Source of the DNA: Chondrosia reniformis
Taxonomy: Eukaryota > Porifera > Demospongiae > Chondrillida > Chondrillidae
Assembly (NCBI GenBank): GCA_947172415.1
Contig: OX359196.1
Span: forward strand, 126,501 to 190,500
DNA length: 64,000 nucleotides
Reading direction: 5' to 3'
Shown here: piece after piece, positions 24,601-35,589 of the stretch
Numbering within the stretch: the stretch's first letter is position 1
How the letters are laid out: the number at the start of each line of letters is the position of its first letter
Made by a program: the position numbers and the translations under genes
Notes under the pieces: generated by a model
The model's input: the letters and a program-made list of their open reading frames with translations, nothing else
The model's database searches: none
Told to the model about the DNA's origin: nothing

Positions 24601-27600
24601 GACCACCACATGACTGTCACATGACCACCATATGACCCCACATGACCACCACATGACTGTCACACGTCTCCCACTACGTTTACCCTGTAGAAGTGTTCTT
24701 TGATGACGAGCCCCATTACACAAGTTTTCCGGACCTGCAACTCAACTCTCCAATTGTTGTGGTCCACCCACAGAGGCAACCAGAAGAGGTTACTGGTGAG
24801 TGGGCGTGTCCTTGGTAACTGTTGGGAGTATCCTTGGTAACTGTTGGGAGTGTCCTTGGTAACTGTTAGGCGTGTCCTTGGTAACTGTTGGGCGTGTTCA
24901 CTCGTTTCCTTTTACGTATGTCAGATGTGAATGAATGTCTGACCTCAAATGGCGGATGTGACCAGGTGTGCCACAACTTTATCGGCCATTTTCAGTGCAG
25001 TTGTCACCATGGTTACCAACTGAATGCTGATGGATTCACTTGTAATCAAAACGGTTAGCCAGTTATTAAATAAAATAGATATTTATATACGTAGTGTGTA
25101 TGTGGACTAAATACAACATCAGAACCTATACTGTGTGTGTACATACAGTGGAGTGTGGATCAGATGTTGCCTGCGATCATGGGTGTGTCTTGGTGAATGG
25201 GTCCGTCCAGTGTACCTGTCAACCGGGTTATACACTGAGTGCTGACGGCACGTGTGAGGACATCAATGAGTGTGACACTGGATCACATGACTGCTCACAT
25301 GACTGCATCAATCTGATTGGTCAATACAAGTGTACCTGTCCCCCAAAACTGTTCCTGGCCAACGATGGAATGACATGTACTGGTAAGTGTAATTGTGATT
25401 GGTTACCATAGCAACATGGTCATGTGATGTGCTCATGTGATGTGTTTGTTGAAGGTTGCTCTATTGAAAATGGAGGCTGCAGCCACATCTGTACTACCAT
25501 GCCAGGAGGGTTTGAGTGCCATTGCCGTTCTGGATTTAGATTGGGAATGGATCTGAAAACCTGCTTCCCTATAGAAGGTAATAACATTGATAGATGTGTA
25601 CATGCTATGCATAGAATTAACTCCCTCTCTCCTCTCTCCTCTCTCCTCTCCTCCTCTCTCCTCTCTCCTCTCTCCTCCTCTCTCCTCCTCTCTCCCCTCC
25701 TCTCTCCCCTCCCCCCTGCCTCTCCTCCTGTAGTGAGTAATATAGTACTCTCTTCTCTGAGAACCCAAGGTGGAGTTTCTGGTCACACTGTGTTCACTGC
25801 TGACCTTAGTGGCACGGCTCTCAGCCGCCTTGTGGACGTCAATAACAATGAGGACCCGTCCACTGGTCTCATTTATGGGATGGAATATGATTTGGTGGAT
25901 CAAGTGTTGTTCTATGCTGATAGGACTAATGCCCAAATATGGAAGGTTCCCCTTCAAAGACTCATTCGTGCGACAGACTTGAGACAAGTACGTCGTACAC
26001 TCTACTATAAGACACAAAAGGTAATTTATTCTGCTCAACTTTCCTAGAAAATTGCAGACAACGTGAATGCTTGGAGTTTAGCATTTGACTACATCAAAAG
26101 AGAGCTCTACTGGACAGACGACAAGTATGTTTATCAGACAGTAAAGAGAAGCGATGGATATACCATGGAATACAGGACTTGAACTATCCACATCCTCTCT
26201 ACCAGTCTTGCTATTTCTGTTACAATTGCTCTCTCTCTCTCTATAGAGTTGGTGCTATCTGCAAGAGTGCCATTGATACATTTGAGGGTTGCACTCAAAT
26301 CCACTCGGGACTTGATACTCCACACGGCATTGTCCTGGATCCAATTGGGTGAGCTACTTGACCATATAAGGGTACTACACCATATAAGGGCACTACACCA
26401 TATAAGGGCACTACACCATATAAGGACATTCCTATAGTCAACCATAGGTGCTGTATTTCCTCTTCCATTTCAAATCCAGGAAGTTATATTGGAGTGAAGC
26501 AGGGAATAGCCATCGCATTATGTCTTCTGATTTGGATGGCAGTAATGTTACCATGGTAACCTCAGATCTACAGGAGCCTGGTGGCTTAACCATTGACTTT
26601 GTGTCTCAGCGTCTCTACTGGGCAGACTCTTTGGGTGGATCTGTCGGTTATGTGGGACTGGTGGACCAGCAAGTGGTCACACTACAGAAGAATCTTTCTG
26701 AAGCACCTCTCCAAGTAGCCGTAGATGGACACTTTGTCTTATGGACTAGTGGAGGAAGTGAATTCTACAACTTTTTGGATGACAGAGCACCTTCAGTTGT
26801 ACACATGACAGCACTTGAGGAGCCCATCCTGTATTCCTTCCAACTCTATGGTATTGTGGTTGTCAATAGCAACAGAAGACCTGAGCCAGGCTACAGAGAG
26901 TGTTTAGAGGATGCCATTGGCTGTAGTTACTTTTGCAATGTTGAGGATGGTGGGAGCTCCTTCTCATGCTCCTGTCCTCCCAACTTTGTTCTGACAAATC
27001 AAACTCAGTGTGGTACGTACTGTAAATGAGACAAATACTATAATGATGCTAGGTTGCTATGACAACCAATTTCTGTATCACTTTCTAGTTCAAATAGCAT
27101 GTGAGCTTGACAATGGTGGTTGCAGTCAGATCTGTAACTCCACAGCTAACGGAGCAGACGCACACTGCGAGTGTCAAATGGGGTACTTGTTAGATTCAGA
27201 TGGAAAGACCTGCATTAGTAAGGATTCCTCCTAACTCACTCTATCCATCAAAACTGACTGACAAACTTAGTTTCAAAAACTGTTAAATTTAATGTAATTC
27301 AATAATGCAAATCGGACTGTAGTAATATTGGTATACTCTTAATACTCATTTCACAAGCCTACTGCATCGTACATAGGTATATGTGAACTGGGTGACTGTC
27401 CAGATGGTACCTTGTGTCTGGAGCAGCAGGGGGAAGTCCCTGTCTGTGCCTGTCTCCCTGATTCGGCAGTGGATGGCTGTACTCCAGTGGATCCATGTGA
27501 CAATATTACTTGTCAAAATGGAGGGACCTGTTCCCCAGTGTCTGTGATCTCTCACAGCTGCTTTTGCACACCAGGTTACATTGGAGAGCTGTGTGAAGAG

Positions 27601-30600
27601 AGTGAGTATGACCATCATGTGACCATCATATGACAGTAACCATAGCAACCTAAAATATCTGTTCAGTTTGCCCAGAAGGCACATTTGGTCAGGATTGCAA
27701 TGAGACGTGCCCACCCTGTGTGAATGGAAGTTGTGACCACAGAAATGGATCATGTAACTGTGACCCTGGGTACACAGGGGAAGCTTGCGACATACGTGAG
27801 TACACTTCAGAAGATATTTAATTAGAGGGTTTCACTCATTTAGCAAACTTGATTTCCTTCTTGTAAAGGCACTTGTGAGGGAGGCCCAGGTGACTGTCCA
27901 GATGGCACCTTGTGTCTGGAGCAGCAGGGGGAAGTCCCTGTCTGTGCCTGTCTCCCCGATTCGGCAGTGGAGGGCTGTACTCCAGTGGATCCATGTGACA
28001 ACATTACTTGTCAGAATGGAGGGACCTGCTCTCCAGTGTCTGTGATCTCTCAGAGCTGCTTATGTGCACCAGGTTACATTGGAGAGCTGTGTGAAGAGAG
28101 TGAGTATGACCATCATGTGACCATCATGTGACAGTAACCATAGCAACCTAAAATATCTGTTCAGTTTGCCCAGAAGGCACATTTGGTCAGGATTGCAATG
28201 AGACGTGCCCAGCCTGTGTGAATGGAAGTTGTGACCACAGAAATGGATCATGTAACTGTGACCCTGGGTACACAGGGGAAGCTTGCGACATACGTGAGTA
28301 CACTTCAGAAGATATTTAATTAGAGGGTTTCACTCATTTAGCAAACTTGATTTCCTTCTTGTAAAGGCACTTGTGAGGGAGGCCCAGGTGACTGTCCAGA
28401 TGGCACCTTGTGTCTGGAGCAGCAGGGGGAAGTCCCTGTCTGTGCCTGTCTCCCCGATTCGGCAGTGGATGGCTGTACTCCAGTGGATCCATGTGACAAC
28501 ATTACTTGTCAGAATGGAGGGACCTGCTCTCCAGTGTCTGTGATCTCTCAGAGCTGCTTATGTGCACCAGGTTACATTGGAGAGCTGTGTGAAGAGAGTG
28601 AGTATGACCATCATGTGACCATCATGTGACAGTAACCATAGCAACCTAAAATATCTGTTCAGTTTGCCCAGAAGGCACATTTGGTCAGGATTGCAATGAG
28701 ACGTGCCCAGCCTGTGTGAATGGAAGTTGTGACCACAGAAATGGATCATGTAACTGTGACCCTGGGTACACAGGAGAGTCTTGCGACATACGTGAGTACA
28801 CTTCAGGAGATATTCAATTAGAGGGTTTCACTCATTTAGCAAACTTGATTTCCTTCTTGTAAAGATACTTGCGAGGGAGGACCAGGTGACTGTCCAGATG
28901 GTACCTTGTGTCTAGAGCAGCAGGGGGAAGTCCCTGTCTGTGCCTGTCTCCCCAATTCAGCAGTGGAGGGCTGTACTTCAGTGGATCCATGTGACAACAT
29001 TACTTGTCAAAATGGAGGGACCTGCTCTCCAGTGACTGTGATCTCTCAGAGCTGCTTTTGTACACCAGGTTACATTGGAGAGCTGTGCGAAGAGAGTGAG
29101 TATGACCATCATGTGACTATCATGTGACAGTAACCATAGCAACCTAAAATGTCTGTTCAGTTTGCCCAGAAGGCACATTTGGTCAGGATTGCAATGAGAC
29201 GTGCCCAGGCTGTGTGAATGGAAGTTGTGACCACAGAAATGGATCATGTAACTGTGACCCCGGGTACACAGGAGAATCTTGCGACATACGTGAGTTGGAT
29301 TGCACAACCAAAGGAAGATATTACAATTATAATTTTATATTAGATATTACAATTATAATATATTTTTTAATATTAAAAAATGTGGAAAAAACGAAACTAC
29401 ATCGGATAATAACCCCATGGCTCCCTCCCCTGTGTATATTGCACTTATATTTTATTACTTTTGTGTATACATGCACCTACGTTCATTATCTACATTACCC
29501 ACATCATCCCACTCTGCGAATCACCCTTCACCCTTTTTTCACTTGAACTAAATAATGCACCACCTCCGAACTCGGTGCTTGTGTATGTGACTGTTTGGGA
29601 AGTGCAGCCTGGTAGCCTTAAGTGGCGATGGTTTATACGTGTCCAGGTATAGCCCTGTGCCCCTTAACCAGAATAATAATAATAATAATAATAATTATAC
29701 AATTATACCAAATATATTGTGTTGTATTTCTGCAGCCATCTGTACAATGCCTTGTCAAAATGGAGGCACTTGTGTGCTCCCAGACACTTGTGAATGTACA
29801 CCTACGTACAGAGGAGACGTATGTGAAGAATGTAAGTACTTTACTGCTATATACGTACGTATATGTATGTGGGGAGTGTGGGAGTATGTGGGGAGTGTGG
29901 GAGTGGAATAAGGTTAAATGTCTGCTATAGAAACTATATAAACTTGACATAATGAATACTTGTACAATATAGTGACTTGTTCTGATGACTATTGCTTCAA
30001 TGATGGTCAGTGTGTAGTGAGATCTGATGGGATTGGCTGTCTGTAAGTTGAAGTGGTTCACATAGCAGATAGTATAGTGCTATCAGTGTCTCTCCTTCAT
30101 ACAGTTGTACTGCAGGATTTATTGGTTTGAGGTGTGAAGACGTTAATCTTAACTTTCAACGCGGTGACCCAACACTGTCAAATGGTACACTGTCATTACT
30201 ATAATTAGTGACACAAATTACTACGTTATTACCCACACACACGTATAGACATTAATAGAGTACATCAGTCAATGGTCGATCTGAAGCAATGTAGTCAGTC
30301 AATGGTCGATCTGAAGCAATGTAGTCAGTCAATGGTTGATCTGAAGCAATGTAGTCAGTCAATGGTTGATCTGAAGCAATGTAGTCAGTCAATGGTTGAT
30401 CTGAAGCAATGGTCTCCATAGACTAATGTGCAACACATGATATGTGAAATGCACTTTGTCCCTTACCTTGTTTCAAATGAAGTCACTGCTCTAACTCGAC
30501 CTTGTTAGGAGAGGTAGCCGGGATAGCCACGTCATTGATAATATTGGTGGTGTTGTTAGTTGCAGCAGCTGTGATCGTTGCTCTTGTATTTGTCAGCAGG

Positions 30601-31019
30601 AGGATAGCGTAAGTTTACAGTACAAAGTTGTGTGTGAGTATTGTACTCTATATAATATTTAATGCGTACATATATGCATGCTTAATGCATAGTAATTTAG
30701 CCAATCAAAGTTGTATATAACATGTAGTAAGTTAGCTTATGAATATGTATTTTGCTGAAAACTGGATAAAACTCTTAATAACTACATACGTACATATCAC
30801 TGTAAATAGTATGGTTTTCATCAAACTTATTCTGTAAATTAAAGGAAAAACAAGTTGATTGAGGGAGTCGGTGTGTCCTATACCAACGAGGCCTATGGAG
30901 AGGTAGGGTATGTCAGTGCTGACAAGTTGGGCAATGCTCAGACTGAAATGTCTACTGTTATTACAAATGAGTCTTCCCAAGGAAATGACGATGATCACAT
31001 CTACGATATGCCAGTTTGA
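21613..31019 (+). CDS. YWTD (LDLR class B)/EGF-repeat type I transmembrane receptor
   Basis: About 29 exons join in phase to about 1,634 residues. Exon 1 (21613-21685) is a signal peptide. Two six-bladed propeller-like regions (exons 2-7 and 12-15; YWTD, YWSE and YWAD motifs at 26113-26620) alternate with EGF modules, including a calcium-binding type ([12 protein letters not shown], 24925). Exons 17-24 are four copies of an EGF-EGF/laminin-type pair. Two more EGFs follow, then a transmembrane exon (30509-30608) and a 58-residue tail (30845-31019). The tail has [12 protein letters not shown] and C-terminal HIYDMPV; YDMP fits the CRK-type pYxxP motif. No LDL-A modules are visible, so it is LRP/EGF-precursor-like rather than a classical LDLR. 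The exon 2/3 junction (22011/22238) is the least certain. Ligand unknown. Introns hold many minisatellites and one SINE copy; intron 5 (22983-23749) is empty. Confidence 0.88.
24373..24662. repeat. Tandem ATGACTGTCACATGACCACC array
   Basis: Imperfect units of about 20 bp fill intron 7 of the YWTD/EGF receptor. They carry many CACATGAC E-box-like words. Confidence 0.88.
24806..24898. repeat. Short tandem array in intron 8 of the YWTD/EGF receptor
   Basis: Four imperfect copies of TCCTTGGTAACTGTTGGG with GCGTG/AGTA linkers. Confidence 0.85.
25617..25730. repeat. CT-rich microsatellite in intron 11 of the YWTD/EGF receptor
   Basis: Pyrimidine tract of CTCTCTCCT units immediately before the acceptor at 25733. 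It may extend the polypyrimidine tract. Confidence 0.85.
26362..26425. repeat. Four tandem CCATATAAGG (CArG-like) units
   Basis: Four perfect CC(A/T)6GG decamers at 26362, 26380, 26398 and 26416, an 18-bp period, in intron 14 of the YWTD/EGF receptor. Confidence 0.8.
27377..29289 (+). repeat. Fourfold tandem duplication of a two-exon EGF unit (498-bp period)
   Basis: Exon pairs start at 27377/27667, 27869/28165, 28367/28663 and 28865/29161, an exact 498-bp period from copy 1 to copy 4. Introns are included. All exons are phase 1-1, so copies can be added or lost in frame. Copies 2 and 3 are almost identical. Confidence 0.95.
29608..29692 (+). mobile_element. TAA-tailed SINE-like element, copy 4
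   Basis: Cleanest copy: GGTAGCCTTAAGTGGCGATGG, then TTTATACGTGTCCAGG, AGCCCTGTGCCCCTTAACCA and an AAT tail. In intron 24 of the YWTD/EGF receptor. Confidence 0.78.
30265..30414. repeat. 30-bp minisatellite in intron 27 of the YWTD/EGF receptor
   Basis: Five copies of CAGTCAATGGT(C/T)GATCTGAAGCAATGTAGT, nearly perfect. Confidence 0.92.
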
Positions 31020-31556
31020 TCATTAGAACAGGTCTTTTTCAGATGTATATTGTGAAATCTCAATTATTATTAACTTATATATTTATGTATATAACGCTTG
31101 TACCAGTAATTTGGCCAAAACACAGTCAATGTTAATATTGTACATGTAGTCATTCAACAGGCAGATCTGTAACTCCACAGCTATATTTATGTATTTATGT
31201 GTTACATTTGTTTTTATACATAAGCACTGTATGTGTATCATATTTGAATTGAAAACTACTTACTTTTAACAAGAGAAACACGAAAAATGTCAATTAGATG
31301 CTCTAAAAGATGATCCTTTCAAAAGAGAATGTCAACATGCAGAGCTGGCAGAGTGGTCAGGAAACAATGTATTTAAAAGGCAAATTGATTAATTGGCCAT
31401 GGCTATATACAATGTAAGATAGAAAGCTACCGATTGTCAGAATTATGAATAATGAATGAACTCTATTGATAATCCTTTAAACACTCCATAAATGGCTATT
31501 ACTGTATAGATAATGTATCTCATGTCATGATACAATGTACATCTGTGAAGCAAAGA
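31020..31556. other. Convergent intergenic region, YWTD/EGF receptor and TIMMDC1
   Basis: AT-rich and should hold both 3' UTRs. It contains GCAGATCTGTAACTCCACAGCT near 31161, which echoes an EGF-exon segment of the receptor near 27123 and may be a small duplicated scrap. Confidence 0.45.
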
Positions 31557-32840
31557 TTACTGTTTAACTTTTTCACCACTACCGTCACCACTACTGTCAC
31601 AACTACCGTTACCACTACTGTCACTACTACCGTCACCACTACTGTCACCACTACTATCACCACTACCGTCACCACTACCGTCACCACTACCATCACCACT
31701 ACTATCACCACTACCGTCACCACTACCGTCACCACTACCGTCACCACTACTATCACAATTGCTGGTGTTTAGGGTGTAGTAATCAGTTAATTTCTTTTCC
31801 GAGTGATCATGTGACTTCTCTTGGGAATCATCTTTGAAATCCTCTAGGCAGACAATCAAATTGTCTGTTGACTTGAGCCTCTCATTCCTACGTATGTGCA
31901 ACAATATGGAGCTGTCATAGATTCACCACATGATCTAACAACTGATGCAGACACTGAATGCAAGTTACCAAAGGTCTTTCTTCTGCCTTCTCAATCTGTC
32001 TCTCTCCAACTTTCTCTGTTCAATTCCACTTCTACCAAATGTCGCCAGCTCCAATGCACGCACACAAAGTCCTACTGGTAAACTGCACACATATAGTTAC
32101 ATATAGTTATGTTACATTCGTATATCTTACATGTTAGTTAGTTAGTTGTGTAGTAAATACACAAGTACAGTTGCTATAGACCCATCTAAAATGGCTGACA
32201 GTAGCTAACCTTAACAAGAATCCCAAGAATGCTCCTCCAATAACAGGTTTGATTCCATGGCGCACCTTGAACACGCCCCCTGTCACGCCTACCAATGAGA
32301 AAGAGTCACTACTAACAAAGCCATATAGGTGCATACTAAACTCACTTCCAGCTACCACATAATTGAAGACATCATCTTTGTTTCTGTACACTGATGAGAG
32401 GGTTCTCCCCATGGTAAATATTCCAGCAAACAGTCCAAGTTTCCATCCCCATCTTGACCCATACCTCACAAATCCCTTAAGTGCTGCTGCATGCATCTCC
32501 CTCTAGTCACATGACAATCATATGATCACTACAAAGATTTTACATAAGCACTGCATACGACCTTACCTGTGCCTGCATTTGAGACGGAAACTTTGCAAAC
32601 TGTTTCGATGCAATAAACTTGTCTGCACCAACTCGTGCACCGAATAATCCTCCGGCGAGAAATCCCGTTATTGTAGATAGTAATACTATATTAGACCAGT
32701 CCCGTAGCTCCTCCGGCACCTCCTCTCCATACCTGCGCGTGGAAGTTGGTTTAAGGGAGGCGTGATTGGCGGGTAGCAAAGTTGTACCTGTATTTGAATA
32801 GGAGCTTGATTCTTTCCAGTCCCGTCTCGCTATCGGCCAT
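31557..32840 (-). CDS. TIMMDC1: TIMMDC1 homologue, complex I assembly factor, with Ser-Gly-Asp repeat tail
   Basis: Six exons, 32840-32788, 32732-32567, 32502-32346, 32288-32210, 32082-31969 and 31887-31557, join in phase to 299 residues. Diagnostic segments are RYGSRWGWKLGLFAGIF and VYRNKDDVFNYVVAG, matching human TIMMDC1 RYGWRWGWR and VYRNKDALSHFVIAG. Tim17-like glycine-rich helices follow (GGVFKVRHGIKPVIGGAFLG), then a charged EQRKLERDRLRRQKKD segment. Known family role: inner mitochondrial membrane protein needed for assembly of respiratory complex I. Odd feature: the last exon runs into a minisatellite and encodes about 60 residues of SGDG/SSGD repeats before the stop, which human TIMMDC1 lacks. 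The start codon ATG overlaps a YY1-like AAAATGGCCG. Divergent from POLR1G by 49 bp. Confidence 0.93.
31572..31758. repeat. Coding minisatellite CACTACCGTCAC-type
   Basis: About thirty 6-bp half-units of ACCGTC/ACTACC. On the minus strand they stay in frame with TIMMDC1 and encode Ser/Gly/Asp repeats. Confidence 0.9.
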
Positions 32841-32889
32841 TTTAAAAGGTCAGCTGTCACTGGGGAATTCCCCGTCTAGCCAAAGAGCC
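32841..32889. promoter_or_regulatory. Bidirectional promoter TIMMDC1 / POLR1G (49 bp)
   Basis: The divergent start codons are only 49 bp apart. AAAATGGCCG (minus strand, 32834-32843) covers the TIMMDC1 start. The two 5' UTRs must be very short or overlap in antisense. Confidence 0.65.
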
Positions 32890-34090
32890 ATGAACTTGCG
32901 AGAGAGAGTTTCAAAAAGCTTTGAAAAGATTCCTGCTTGCCATACCATTCCACGGGACGTGAAATCAAAGGACTTATATCTCATACAAGTGCCTGCATCG
33001 GCAAGTCTGCATTGCGCAATCACAGAAATGTTACTTGATAGATCTTGTGCAATGTACAGTTTGACGTTGAGCTGTTGAATGGAGCGAGTGTCAAGTTAAC
33101 CGGAGATAAAGCTCTTGAATTAACCAAAGAGGTACGCATTGCATCGCTATCTCGTTCTACCTGCACTCTCTATGCCCTATCTCACTGCCAGACTGGAGGA
33201 GAAGACTTTAGTTACAGAACATCAGTAGAGTCCATTGAACCGCAGGTAGGTGCTCCTGAAGGGGAAAACCCTGTCAATCATGAAATGTAGCTGATCCACT
33301 TACAGGTGCTGCCAGTAATGTTGGTACCAGATCAGCAGAACTACACCACAGGTGGGAGCTGGGGGTGTGGTAGGTGGGAGCTAGGGTGTGGTAGGTGGGA
33401 GCTGGGGGTATGGTATGTGGGAGCTAGGGGTGTGGTAGGTGGGAGCTAGGGTGTGGTATGTGGGAGCTGGGGGTGTGGTAGGTGGGAGCTAGGGTGTGGT
33501 ATGTGGGAGCTGGGGGTGTGGTAGGTGGGAGCTAGGGTGTGGTATGTGGGAGCTGGGGGTGTGGTAGGTGGGAGCTAGGGGTGTGGTAGGTGGGAGCTAG
33601 GGTGTGGTATGTGGGAGCTGGGGGTGTGGTAGGTGGGAGCTAGGGGTGTGGTAGGTGGGAGCTGGGGGTGTGGTAGGTGGGAGCTAGGGGTGTGGTAGGT
33701 GGGAGCTGGGGGTGTGGTAGGTGGGAGCTGGGGGTGTGGTAGGTGGGTGTGGCTATGTTGCCAGCCTAATAAGAGATATGTTATTGCAGGTTGCACAATT
33801 GCAAACCAAATTCAAATCTATAAAAGCTTTGATGTTCCTTTGCCAACTGTACCCGATTGCAGTCAAGTCAATATAGTACAACCAGAAGGACTCAGAGAGA
33901 GATGGAGACCATTTGGATGTGGTACAGTTACTGTAATGTTGTATTTATGTCCAACTAAATGTAAAGTGGTACGTGTGCATTATAAGACAATTACTTTTAT
34001 ACATACCACTTTACAGATGAGCCTCCACTACTGGCAAAGAAGAGAAAAACTTCGTCGACACCCAAGAAGAAGAAAAAGAGAAAACACTAA
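32890..34090 (+). CDS. POLR1G: POLR1G (RPA34.5 / CD3EAP) homologue, RNA polymerase I subunit
   Basis: Six exons, 32890-33000, 33060-33131, 33192-33245, 33306-33351, 33790-33921 and 34017-34090, join in phase to 162 residues. The N-terminal part reads DLYLIQVPAS then FDVELLNGASVKL, like the human LWLIQAPADF..FNGRHVPL segment of the RPA34-type dimerisation barrel. GLRERWRPFGCG matches GLRPRFCAFGG, and the protein ends in a basic PKKKKKRKH tail. Known role: forms the A49/A34.5-like heterodimer of RNA polymerase I in the nucleolus. Intron 1 is a 59-nt GC-AG intron (TCG|GCAAGT); using the nearby GT instead would delete the conserved VPAS. Human POLR1G is far longer because of a Lys-rich extension absent here. 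Intron 4 is a G-rich minisatellite. Confidence 0.82.
33352..33752. repeat. G-rich 21-22-bp minisatellite in POLR1G intron 4
   Basis: About nineteen copies of GGTGGGAGCTGGGGGTGTGG and variants, G-rich on the sense strand. Confidence 0.92.
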
Positions 34091-34414
34091 AAGGAGGAAT
34101 TGATTATACAACTTTGTCGATAATGAATGAAAGATTGAAAATTTTAAATGATCAGAGACATACTTAACTAGACAGTTACTTGCAGAAATGTCTCTTATGC
34201 CGAGTACACTAGTTGAATTAACAATTTACAAACCTTTGCTTCTTCGCTTTAATCGTTTTACAGATTAAACTTCTAGTTAGCGTGTGATTAAGAAAAGCTT
34301 CGAAGAGATTCGACAGACGACTCCTTTATGCATTACAAATTTGTAAGGTTATCAAATTTACCAAAGATTGCGATGAAAATGTTTCTCGCGCCCCTCTGAT
34401 ATAGTAGTCAGCAA

Positions 34415-34570
34415 CTTCGTCAGCCATTTTATATCCATTGCGTGAAATCCCCAAAAAACTATAATTAAGGCTGACGTCATCTAAACACGTGACCGTCATT
34501 TCCTAATTTGGATTTTGCGCGGGAAAATGAAATGCAGCCATATAAAAGGACTTGAGGTGTGAAAAATCTC
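34415..34570 (+). promoter_or_regulatory. Strong composite promoter without an obvious coding gene
   Basis: In order: CAGCCATTTT (YY1-like, 34421), TGACGTCA (CRE, near 34473), CACGTGAC (E-box, near 34485), TTTTGCGCGGGAAAA (E2F-like, near 34513) and ATATAAAAGG (TATA-like, near 34541). The order and spacing look like a promoter firing rightwards near 34570. Confidence 0.6.
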
Positions 34571-35230
34571 AGTTTACCCCCAGTGGCTTACTTGACGCGT
34601 GAGATTGCTAAAGTTTCTGTGCCTGACGGTGGTCTTTCCTTATCCCGAGTAGTCCTGTTCGGAGCGCTAGACAAGTAGACCCAGGATTCCCCTCGGCTCC
34701 GCCAGCGAGCTGAGAATGCGGCCTGGTGTCACGTTGGATATGCAATCTGATCAGGAACTCAGTGGGAGGGTTGGTGCTTGGGATTGGTCCTCACTAGCTC
34801 TGGCTTCGGCTGGGGTCTGACGGCACGGAGATTGAGGTAATCACGTAACTATGTAAGTTGAAGTCGGTTGTCGACACCTGATTTGGGCAGTTGTTTCGCC
34901 AGTCCCCACTTCAAGGACGTCATCCGATCCTGAGGAGTTAAAGGTGTGGCAACACACTGATTCTCATCGGGGCAGTTTGCGGTTCGGGAGGGTCGGACTT
35001 GGCATAGGCTGAAAGTGAGGCTAACGCTGATCGATTCCTATGTCATGGCTAGTAACTCCATGAGTGCAGATTACTGCGCAGTTACAGCTTCTGTTACACA
35101 ATAGTTAGTGTCAACGCTGTGGGGTGGGGCACGATGTACTTTCACCTCCTCGTGGTGTGCCCTGGGGCAACTCTACTTGAGTTGTGCTGAGAGAAGTACA
35201 TGACCAGTTTCAAGATCTATCTTTCTCCAG
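34565..35230 (+). ncRNA. Candidate structured non-coding transcript
   Basis: Downstream of the composite promoter is a GC-richer block with no open frame of useful length. Near 35123-35205, ATGTACTT pairs with AAGTACAT and encloses two smaller hairpins (CACC..GGTG, and GCAACTC..GAGTTGTGC), a three-way-junction-like fold. I found no match to the U snRNA, 7SK, SRP, RNase P or MRP landmarks that I know. It could instead be the 5' end of a spliced gene with small exons. Confidence 0.35.
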
Positions 35231-35589
35231 TTAAGTACTTAATTAGGGTTAATTGCATCATATATTTCATGTATTTTCATTCTGTAGGATATGGAGGAGC
35301 TGTTGTGTCTTGGAGCTACATTTTGTGAAATGCAGATTGTGCAATATGCAGATGCTTTCATGTGACAATTAAGTTACTGTGTAACATGCTCTTATAATTT
35401 GATATTTGAACTAGTCACTAGCTGCCAACACACTCATTCCTACTTCTAATATCATTTTTTGTAAATGGTTCATTCGCTATTTAGAATGTACAAGATTAAT
35501 GCATATTTAAGATGTTATCATGGCAAAAATCAAATAAAATGTTTATATAAAAATTGATCAAGAGATGGACAGCACTTTTGTGCTGATAG
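35231..35589. other. Intergenic stretch before the ARIH1 stop codon
   Basis: AT-rich, no exon recognised; probably the ARIH1 3' UTR on the minus strand. With 34091-34414 it completes the gap between POLR1G and ARIH1. Confidence 0.45.

Noticed and set aside
31161-31185. Small match to an EGF exon of the YWTD/EGF receptor downstream of its stop codon
   Set aside because: Too short to call a gene fragment with confidence; noted only as a possible duplicated scrap.
35240-35256. TAACCCTAA on the minus strand as a telomerase RNA template
   Set aside because: Nine-base match only, wrong orientation relative to the candidate promoter, and no pseudoknot or H/ACA context seen.
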